Of a stretch of DNA of 6,631 nt, positions 1 through 5,893 are shown in pieces. This stretch comes from Pseudomonadota bacterium (GTDB taxonomy: Bacteria > Pseudomonadota > Gammaproteobacteria > CAMYNG01). Each line of letters starts with the position of its first letter. The stretch's first letter is position 1. Location of the stretch: the NCBI GenBank assembly GCA_020347585.1, contig CP070733.1:652764-659394 (forward strand). The letters run 5' to 3'. A program made the translations under genes and the position numbers. A model generated the notes under the pieces. The model worked only from the letters and a program-made list of their open reading frames with translations, had not been told where the DNA came from and searched no databases.

Positions 1-615
1 AGCCTTCACGCTTATCTGCTACTATCCGCATTACAGGTTCGTATTGGCGCACCTTGTCTGGCCATTGCACCCCGATTTGAGCGGTTCGCGGCCGCTGCCG
101 GCGGCTGCGTCATGGTTGAGAGCCGTGTGCTGCGGGATATAGGCGGGTTTGAGGTCATTCGCGACGCCCTCATTGACGACTGCTCACTCGCCGCGCGGGT
201 CAAGCGACGGGGCTTTCGCACTTGGGTTGGATTGACCCGGTCGGTTATCAGCCGGCGGCGTTACGACAGTTTCGCCGATATCTGGAACATGGTGGCACGT
301 TCGGCCTTCACGCAGCTGCGCTATTCATCGACCCTATTACTTGCCGTGACCGGAACCTTTATAATGTTTTATTGGATTCCGGTAGCGGGTCTGTTTGCGG
401 CGGACACGAAGACCCAACTGCTGGCTGGCGTGGCGCTCGGTCTGATGATGGTGAGTTACCTGCCGACCCTCGCGTTCTACAGCAAGTCGCCCGCCTGGGC
501 GCTTGCACTCCCCGTCATTGCGACGCTTTACCTGGCAATGACGTGGTCATCGGCGACAAAACATTGGCAGGGCAAGCCAACGGCGTGGCGGGGCAGGCGT
601 TGCAGTAAAGCCTGA
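1..615 (+). CDS. hpnB: Hopene-associated glycosyltransferase HpnB, 3' part (5' end outside window)
   Basis: This is the C-terminal end of an HpnB-type family 2 glycosyltransferase, a membrane protein encoded in many hopanoid clusters and thought to act in hopanoid head-group or precursor modification. Its exact reaction is not settled. The sequence shows the tail of the GT2 domain: an AAAAGGC stretch at about 88-108, then IRDALIDDCSLA at about 157-192 carrying the acidic acceptor-site motif of the family, then KRRG, and WNMVARSAFTQLRYS at about 283-327. Three hydrophobic segments follow at about 331-399, 415-480 and 490-546, which fits the family's C-terminal membrane anchor. It stops at TGA 613-615. 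The first internal ATG is at 112 but is not the start, because the frame is open to the left edge. In the first ~85 bases GC-rich third positions favour the neighbouring frame, so a frameshift is possible there. The lipoprotein hydrolase gene begins 79 bp downstream, probably in the same transcript. Confidence 0.85.
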   Translation, partial: SLHAYLLLSALQVRIGAPCLAIAPRFERFAAAAGGCVMVESRVLRDIGGFEVIRDALIDDCSLAARVKRRGFRTWVGLTRSVISRRRYDSFADIWNMVARSAFTQLRYSSTLLLAVTGTFIMFYWIPVAGLFAADTKTQLLAGVALGLMMVSYLPTLAFYSKSPAWALALPVIATLYLAMTWSSATKHWQGKPTAWRGRRCSKA

Positions 616-684
616 GTCCACGGGAGCCGACTACACCATACGGAAGCATGCATAGAGCCCGGGGATTACCGGGTCTGGGAATTT

Positions 685-690
685 GGGGAA
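685..690 (+). promoter_or_regulatory. Ribosome binding site deciding the start of the lipoprotein hydrolase
   Basis: The purine run GGGGAA lies 4 bases before ATG 695. It favours this ATG over the in-frame TTG at 683, which has no comparable site upstream. A small hairpin (CCCGG 658-662 with CCGGG 669-673, loop GGATTA) sits just upstream and leaves the site free. Confidence 0.45.
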
Positions 691-694
691 GCAC

Positions 695-1771
695 ATGAAG
701 TTCACTGCAATAAAAGGGCGGAGGTTGTTGTTCGACGTGCGGCGCGTGCCCGCGCTGTTGTCCGGCGCCTTGGTTTTGGCAATCCTTGGCGGCTGCGCAG
801 CGCACACGCGCATGCCGTTTGATCCCGAGGCGCCTCAGTCACATGCCTTTACGCGCGGTACGTCGCCGCAAATGGCTTACACGCGTCAGCCGGTACCGTT
901 AAAGAACGGCGATCTGACGCATCTCGACGACGAGCACTACCGCGTCAAGTTTCTGCGTTTCCCCGCCTACGGCAAGAACGGCCAGAAGAACAACCTCGTC
1001 ACCGCCCACTATTACAAGAGTAAGCTGCCGGGCAAGAAGAAGCTTGTTATCGTGCTGCCAATCTGGGGTGTCAGTGACTACCCGTCGGTCAAGATTGCGG
1101 AGGGCCTGCGTGAGCACAGCCGTGGCGACACCAACATTATCGAACTGCTCGGTGAGCGCTATCTGATCGACTGGGAGGGTGCGCGCGAGGCGACAACCGA
1201 GCAAGAGTTTCTGCGGGTGATGCGCGGCCAGTCAAACCGTTTTCGCGATGCGCTGATCGACATCCGCCGGGTTATCGACTGGAGCGAAACCCAGCCTGAC
1301 ATCGATCCGCAGCGTATTGCGGTCATCGGGTTCAGTATCGGTGCAATGATTGCTTCGTCCGCCGTGGCCAATGAACCGCGGCTTGCCGCTGCCGTGTTGG
1401 TAATGGGTGGCGCACACCCGCAGGATGTATTTGCCACCTGTCTGGGGCGGGCCGGCGACTTGCGCACCGATGTGATTACGCGCTTTGACTGGACCATCGA
1501 GCGTTATCTCAAGGAATTGACCCCCGTATTTACGCCAGTCGACCCGGCGCAGTTCCCGGGGCGCGTGGACCCATCGAAGATCCTGATCTTCGATGCCAAG
1601 TACGACGATTGCATCCCCCGCAACTCGCGCGATGACCTGTGGGAAGCCATGGGCCGCCCCGAGCGCGGGAGTATCATCAATGACCACCAGGGTGCATTTT
1701 TCGCCATGACACCCCGCGGTGGTAACTTCATCCGCGAAGAAATTTACACATTTCTGGACCGGGTATTGTAG
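695..1771 (+). CDS. Alpha/beta-hydrolase lipoprotein of unknown substrate, within the hopanoid cluster
   Basis: The protein is 358 residues from ATG 695. The N-terminus is a lipoprotein signal peptide: a basic region (residues 1-17), a hydrophobic core (18-33) and the lipobox LGGC with the lipidated Cys at 34. Ala follows the Cys at +2, so the Lol rule predicts outer-membrane rather than inner-membrane retention. The mature part has an alpha/beta-hydrolase core: strand KLVIVLPIWG at about 116-125, the nucleophile elbow GFSIGA with Ser214, a likely acid at Asp304 or Asp305 in AKYDDCIP, and a likely His331 in NDHQGAFF. The order Ser-Asp-His and spacing resemble the dienelactone hydrolase/prolyl-oligopeptidase-like group. 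I cannot name the substrate; an ester-containing lipid or envelope component is a guess from location. It follows hpnB by 79 bp and is separated from squalene synthase by a promoter-bearing gap, so it may end the upstream transcript. It stops at TAG 1769-1771. Confidence 0.8.
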   Translation: MKFTAIKGRRLLFDVRRVPALLSGALVLAILGGCAAHTRMPFDPEAPQSHAFTRGTSPQMAYTRQPVPLKNGDLTHLDDEHYRVKFLRFPAYGKNGQKNNLVTAHYYKSKLPGKKKLVIVLPIWGVSDYPSVKIAEGLREHSRGDTNIIELLGERYLIDWEGAREATTEQEFLRVMRGQSNRFRDALIDIRRVIDWSETQPDIDPQRIAVIGFSIGAMIASSAVANEPRLAAAVLVMGGAHPQDVFATCLGRAGDLRTDVITRFDWTIERYLKELTPVFTPVDPAQFPGRVDPSKILIFDAKYDDCIPRNSRDDLWEAMGRPERGSIINDHQGAFFAMTPRGGNFIREEIYTFLDRVL

Positions 1772-1792
1772 CCAGCGACTGTCGCGTCCGGA

Positions 1793-1821
1793 CTGACAGA
1801 CCGAGGCGGATCTGCGATAAT
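1793..1821 (+). promoter_or_regulatory. Putative sigma-70 promoter with extended -10, driving squalene synthase-cyclase-hpnG
   Basis: A -35 element CTGACA at 1793-1798 matches the consensus TTGACA at five of six bases. A spacer of exactly 17 bases leads to GATAAT at 1816-1821 (five of six matches to TATAAT), preceded by TG one base upstream (1813-1814), an extended -10. Transcription would begin near 1828, giving a leader of about 100 nt before squalene synthase. It lies in the only sizeable gap inside the cluster. This is read by eye and untested. Confidence 0.55.
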
Positions 1822-1916
1822 ACCGGCGCCGTGCACGCTACCAGCGGATGCGGCCCGTAATTTGCAACCTGTTGATTTTCTGCGCATCGCATTCGAAGCG
1901 GTTGACAATATCGAAT

Positions 1917-1921
1917 AAGGA
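1917..1921 (+). promoter_or_regulatory. Ribosome binding site of squalene synthase
   Basis: AAGGA lies 8 bases before ATG 1930, close to the ideal Shine-Dalgarno sequence and spacing. It supports that start codon and is the strongest ribosome binding site in the window. Confidence 0.65.
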
Positions 1922-1929
1922 ACAGCCAG

Positions 1930-3054
1930 ATGCCGGACTGGGCGGCGGCCTCTACAGAGCAGCTTACTGATCGCGAGTACCAGGACTACATCCTTCAGGG
2001 AGTATCCCGGACTTTCGCGCTCACCATCCCGCAATTGCCTGATTCCCTCGGCACCGCGGTGAGCAACGCGTATCTGCTGTGCCGCATTACCGACACCATT
2101 GAGGATGAACCGGCGCTGAGCCCTGCGCAGAAGCGCTATTTTTCCGATCAGTTCGTCAAGGTGGTTAACGGCGAATTTGCTGCCGAGCAGTTCGCGCGCG
2201 AACTACATCCCCTCTTGTCAGACAGTACCCTTGAAGCCGAGCGCGACCTGGTGGAACACACTGCCCGCGTGATTCGCCTGACGCACGGGTTCAATGTGCG
2301 CCAGCGTGCAGCGATGGCGCGTTGCGTGGATATTATGGCCAATGGCATGGCGAGGTTTCAGGCACAGATCGATCCGGCCGGTCTCGCAAATATCGAGGAG
2401 CTTAACCAGTACTGCTACTACGTCGCTGGCGTGGTCGGCGAGATGCTGACCGACTTATTTTGCGAGTATTCGGACGAGATTGCGCAGCATCGCGACACCC
2501 TTCAGGAGCTCGCGGTGTCTTTTGGCCAAGGTTTGCAGATGACCAATATCCTCAAGGATGTCTGGGAGGACAGAAAACGCGGCGCCTGCTGGCTGCCCAA
2601 GGACATCTTTCGCCAGTATGGGTTTGATCTTGGCATGCTCTCTGAGTCCAATCACGACGAGGCGTTCGCCATTGCCCTGGAGAAGCTTATTGCCATTGCA
2701 CACGCGCATTTGCAAAATGCGCTGTGTTACACGTTGCTGATACCCAGCGAGGAGAAGGGCATTCGCCGGTTCTGTTTCTGGGCGCTGGGGATGGCGTTGC
2801 TGACGCTGCGCAAGATTAACAAGCATCGCGACTACACTTCCGGCAACTCGGTGAAGATTTCCCGCAAGAGCGTCAAGGCAACGATTTTCGCAACCGACTT
2901 GGTGGTCGGAGGCGATCTACGCCCGCGGCTGCTGTTTCGACTGACTGCGGCGGGATTGCCACATTTGTCGGGTACCGCCGGAGGATTGCCGTCGTACATC
3001 CCGCCGCGCGAAATCACCTACGAAACCGGCACCGATGCGCGCCGCGCCGCCTGA
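1930..3054 (+). CDS. Squalene synthase (farnesyl-diphosphate farnesyltransferase, single-enzyme type)
   Basis: This enzyme condenses two farnesyl diphosphates to presqualene diphosphate and reduces it with NADPH to squalene, the substrate of the cyclase encoded next. The product is 374 residues. Visible family motifs are SRTFALTIPQLP (26-37), the first Asp-rich Mg-diphosphate site DTIED (55-59), YCYYVAGVVGEMLTDLF (161-177), and the second Asp-rich site in GLQMTNILKDVWEDRKRG, with DVWED at 210-214. VKISRKSV (308-315) lies where eukaryotic squalene synthases have a lysine/arginine-rich NADPH-linked segment. The sequence resembles the eukaryote-like squalene synthase and not HpnC or HpnD, so HpnC/D/E would not be needed here. 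The tail after about residue 335 is less conserved and shows no membrane anchor like that of the eukaryotic enzyme, so the protein is probably soluble or peripheral. The start is fixed by a good ribosome binding site. A bacterial phytoene synthase is the main alternative, made unlikely by the cyclase gene 65 bp downstream. Confidence 0.9.
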   Translation: MPDWAAASTEQLTDREYQDYILQGVSRTFALTIPQLPDSLGTAVSNAYLLCRITDTIEDEPALSPAQKRYFSDQFVKVVNGEFAAEQFARELHPLLSDSTLEAERDLVEHTARVIRLTHGFNVRQRAAMARCVDIMANGMARFQAQIDPAGLANIEELNQYCYYVAGVVGEMLTDLFCEYSDEIAQHRDTLQELAVSFGQGLQMTNILKDVWEDRKRGACWLPKDIFRQYGFDLGMLSESNHDEAFAIALEKLIAIAHAHLQNALCYTLLIPSEEKGIRRFCFWALGMALLTLRKINKHRDYTSGNSVKISRKSVKATIFATDLVVGGDLRPRLLFRLTAAGLPHLSGTAGGLPSYIPPREITYETGTDARRAA

Positions 3055-3119
3055 GCGCCATGCGTAACTGCACGTAAAAGCAACAAACGACACAAAACAA
3101 GAACACACGAATTGAAACC

Positions 3120-5126
3120 ATGAGCAATCGCACACCATACAGTCGACAGGATTCAAGGCAAGCGATTGATTCGGCCGTGCCCCACAGCAGGGAGATACAC
3201 GGCGATATATTTGATGCGCGCGGCGATCTTATGACCGACGTGTGGCGCGCGCAGTTGCGCGACGCAGTAAAGCGCGCCGAGGACGCGCTGGTGCAACTGC
3301 AGGACCCGCAGGGGTACTGGTGTTTTGAGCTGGAAGCCGACTGCACCATTCCGGCCGAATACATCATGATGATGCACTTCATGGATGAAATTGACGAAGC
3401 GTTGCAGGCGAAACTCGCAGTGTATCTGCGTGAGCACCAGGCCGAGTACGGCGGCTGGCCGCTGTACTTCGGCGGCGACTTCGATCTAAGTTGCTCGGTC
3501 AAGGCCTACTACGCGCTGAAGCTTGCCGGCGACGACATCAACGCACCGCATATGGTGCGCGCCCGAGAGGCCATTCTTGCCCGTGGCGGTGCGGCGCGCA
3601 GCAATGTGTTCACGCGCATTGCGTTGGCGATGTTCCGGCAGGTACCGTGGCGCGCTGTGCCGTGGGTTCCGGTGGAGTTCGTATTGTTCCCGCGCTGGTT
3701 CCCATTCAGCATTGACAAGGTGTCGTACTGGTCGCGCACGGTGATGGTACCGCTGGCGATACTTTGATCGCTCAAGGTCGAGGCGAAGAATCCGCACAAG
3801 ATAGGCATCAGCGAGTTGTTTACCCTGCCTGCCGACGAGGAGCGTAACTACTTCCCGGTGCGCTCGCGGCGCAACCAAGTGTTTTTGTATTTGGAGCGCA
3901 CTGCGCGCTTGTTCGCCCGGTTGATTCCGCGATGGGTGCGCAATCGGGCGACAAAAAAGGCCGAGCGCTGGGTTATCGAGCGTCTAAACGGCGAAGATGG
4001 CCTCGGCGCCATCTTCCCGGCCATGGTCAATGCCTACGAATCACTGGCGATTCTGGGTTACCCGGCCGATCATCCTCACCGCGTTACCGCCAAACGGGCG
4101 ATCGACAAGTTGCTGGTCGATCGTGGCACCATGGCGTATTGCCAGCCTTGCGTATCGCCGGTCTGGGACACGGCACTTGCGGCGCTGGCGCTGCTCGAGG
4201 CGCGCGGCGGCAAGGCGTCGGAAGCGGTCATCAACGGGTTGGACTGGATGCAAAGTGTGCAGTGTCGCGATGAGCCTGCGGACTGGCGCGACTACCGTCC
4301 AAACCTGGAGGGTGGCGGCTGGGCATTCCAGTTTCGCAATGCGCACTATCCTGATTTGGACGATACTGCCGCCGTGGTGTGGGCCATGCATGCGGCAGAC
4401 CCGCAGCGTTATGCCGAGTCGATTCGCCGCGCGGCCGACTGGACTGCCGGCATGCAGTCGAAAAATGGTGGTTTCGCCGCGTTCGACGCCGACAATACGT
4501 GCTACTACCTGAACGACATTCCGTTTGCCGATCATGGCGCCTTGCTCGATCCGCCTACCAGTGACGTGTCGGCGCGTTGCGCGGGTATGTTCGGTCGGCT
4601 TGGCGAGCAACGTTTTGACACGGTAATCCGGAGTTGTGTTTCTTGTCTCAAGAACGAACAGGAAGTCAACGGCGCTTGGTTCGGCCGCTGGGGCACCAAT
4701 TACATTTACGGTACATGGTCCGTGTTGGTCGGGCTCGAGATGACCGGGGAGTCACCGCGCCAGGCGTACATCCAGCGCGCCGTGAAGTGGCTGCAACATG
4801 TGCAGCGCAATGACGGCGGCTGGGGAGAAAGCAACGATTCCTACATGTATCCCAATGAGGCAGGCGAGGGCAGGCAGAGCACAGCGTTCCAGACGGCATG
4901 GGCGCTACTGGGGCTGATGGCAGCGGGTGAAGTGGATACGCCGGCGGTACGCCGTGGCATCGAGTACCTGCTTAACACCCAGCAGACGGATGGGCTGTGG
5001 AACGACGGTGGCTTTACCGCACCTGGATTTCCGCGCGTGTTCTATCTCAAATACCACGGTTACGACAAATTCTTCCCGCTCTGGGCACTGGCCCGTTACT
5101 ACAACCTGCAGGCCGAGCGGGTGTGA
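3120..5126 (+). CDS. shc: Squalene-hopene cyclase, interrupted by an in-frame TGA codon
   Basis: This enzyme cyclises squalene to hopene/hopanol at the inner membrane. Read through the TGA at 3765-3767 (codon 216), the frame gives 668 codons, normal for the family, and homology continues in the same frame on both sides: WSRTVMVPLAIL before, KNPHKIGISELF after. QW repeats (QxxxGxW) are at 61-67, 107-113, 514-520, 562-568 and 621-627 in full-length numbering. The catalytic acid motif DLDDTA begins at 412 (GAT at 4353), so Asp414 would match Asp376 of the Alicyclobacillus enzyme. WGTNYIYGT (about 524-532) and the aromatic C-terminal segment FPRVFYLKYHGYDKFF (about 637-652) are also family hallmarks. 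ATG 3120 has only a weak ribosome binding site. ATG 3231 (residue 38) starts closer to where conserved sequence begins and is an alternative. Other stops nearby include TGA, so the standard code applies. As written, the protein would be cut at residue 215, before the active site. Confidence 0.9.
3765..3767 (+). other. In-frame TGA inside the cyclase gene
   Basis: The codon order is ATA CTT TGA TCG CTC AAG. TGA is one base from TGC or TGT (Cys) and TGG (Trp), so a single substitution explains it. No restart is evident: the first in-frame ATG downstream is at 4023, deep in conserved sequence, and the TTG at 3816 lies inside a conserved ELF motif without a ribosome binding site. The options are a sequencing error, a genuine nonsense mutation, or readthrough, in that order of likelihood. 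Confidence 0.9.
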
Positions 5127-5851
5127 AGTGTTTGCTCGGGGTGGTTACCGCCCTGCCGGCCGAAGGCGCCTGCTTGGCAGGCAGGCGTGTCAATCCCCTT
5201 GAACGTGTGGCTCTCGATGATGCCGGCTGGATGGAAGTTGCGGGCATCGGCGCAAACCGCGCGGCGTGTGCGGCACAAACGCTGGTGGCATCCGGCGCCA
5301 CGGCGCTGCTCAGTTGGGGGGTTGCGGGTGGTCTGGAGTCTCAGCTCGCAGCAGGTGCCCTAGTCGTCCCGCGCACGGTCACATCGGCGGACGGTGTCTT
5401 GCATCAGGCCGATTCGCTCTGGCGCGCGCGTGTCGAGGCGGCCTTGGGCTCCAACGTTCAAATGACGGATGGCGCCCTGGTTGAAAGCGAACAGGTGCTG
5501 ACAACAGTCGCGGAAAAGCAGGCGTTGTTCGAGCGCAGCGGCGCTGCTGCGGTTGATATGGAAAGCGCGGCGGTGGCGCGTGTCGCGGCCGACGCCATGC
5601 TTCCCTTCCTTTGCATCCGCGCCATTGTCGATAGCGCAGACCGAACACTGCCGGCGGCGGCGCTCGTTGCGGTGGATGAAACTGGACGGCCAAGGGCAGG
5701 GCGCCTGTTGGGGGCAGTGTTGCGTCGGCCGAGCGACTTGGTCGCGCTGATCGCACTCAGCTTCGCGATGAAATCCGCCCGCAAAACCCTTAAGGACATT
5801 ACCCTTCGACTGGGACCGGCCCTGGGAAGCGATCCCGATCTGGCGCCGTAA
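5123..5851 (+). CDS. hpnG: HpnG, hopanoid-associated nucleosidase/phosphorylase (adenosylhopane adenine release)
   Basis: The protein is 242 residues from GTG 5123. It belongs to the nucleoside phosphorylase/MTA-SAH nucleosidase fold. In hopanoid producers HpnG removes adenine from adenosylhopane, which HpnH makes, leading to ribosylhopane and then C35 hopanoids such as bacteriohopanetetrol and aminotriol. Family signs: the strand MKCLLGVVTALPAE at 1-14, the glycine loop VAGIGANRA (39-47), SWGVAGGL (64-71), the ribose-binding motif VDMESAA with Glu147 (144-150), and IRAIVDSAD (165-173), where Asp170 aligns with the catalytic Asp of MTA/SAH nucleosidases. The GTG overlaps the cyclase stop as GTGA, and no strong ribosome binding site is seen, so translation is probably coupled to cyclase translation. 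The frame is open further upstream inside the cyclase gene, but those residues are not HpnG-like. It ends at TAA 5849-5851 and is the last + strand gene. HpnG is preferred over general MTA/SAH nucleosidase because of its position next to shc. Confidence 0.85.
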   Translation: MKCLLGVVTALPAEGACLAGRRVNPLERVALDDAGWMEVAGIGANRAACAAQTLVASGATALLSWGVAGGLESQLAAGALVVPRTVTSADGVLHQADSLWRARVEAALGSNVQMTDGALVESEQVLTTVAEKQALFERSGAAAVDMESAAVARVAADAMLPFLCIRAIVDSADRTLPAAALVAVDETGRPRAGRLLGAVLRRPSDLVALIALSFAMKSARKTLKDITLRLGPALGSDPDLAP

Positions 5852-5882
5852 CTCAGGAGTGAGCCGCCCGCACTAGACGGGC
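5852..5882 (+). terminator. Two tandem short hairpins between convergent genes, possible weak terminator
   Basis: CTCA 5852-5855 pairs with TGAG 5860-5863 over a 4-base loop. GCCCG 5866-5870 pairs with CGGGC 5878-5882 over a 7-base loop. They sit directly after the hpnG stop and before the end of the - strand gene, where a shared terminator is expected. No T-run follows on either strand, so an intrinsic terminator is not established. Confidence 0.3.
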
Positions 5883-5893
5883 AGGGCAGTAAT

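Noticed and set aside
1774..1799. Small hairpins after the hydrolase stop (GCGACTGTCGC and CTGTC/GACAG) as a terminator
   Set aside because: The stems are 4-5 bp, overlap each other and the proposed -35 box, and have no T-run after them.
1902..1907. TTGACA as a -35 box just before squalene synthase
   Set aside because: No -10-like hexamer follows at 16-18 bases, and transcription would start inside the coding region. The pair at 1793/1816 fits better.
3112..3141. TTGAAA ... CATACA as a promoter for the cyclase
   Set aside because: The -10 matches only three of six bases and would place the start after ATG 3120.
3765..3815. Selenocysteine insertion at the cyclase TGA
   Set aside because: Only a 3-bp CTC/GAG hairpin follows, 4 bases after the TGA and too close and weak for a bacterial SECIS. 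The cyclase family is not known to contain selenocysteine.
3120..5126. Alternative genetic code with TGA as an amino acid
   Set aside because: hpnB, squalene synthase, the cyclase and the right-edge gene all end at TGA where homology ends, so TGA is a normal stop here.
3816..5126. Separate gene for a C-terminal cyclase subunit
   Set aside because: The TTG at 3816 lies inside conserved cyclase sequence with no ribosome binding site, and homology runs in frame from the upstream part.
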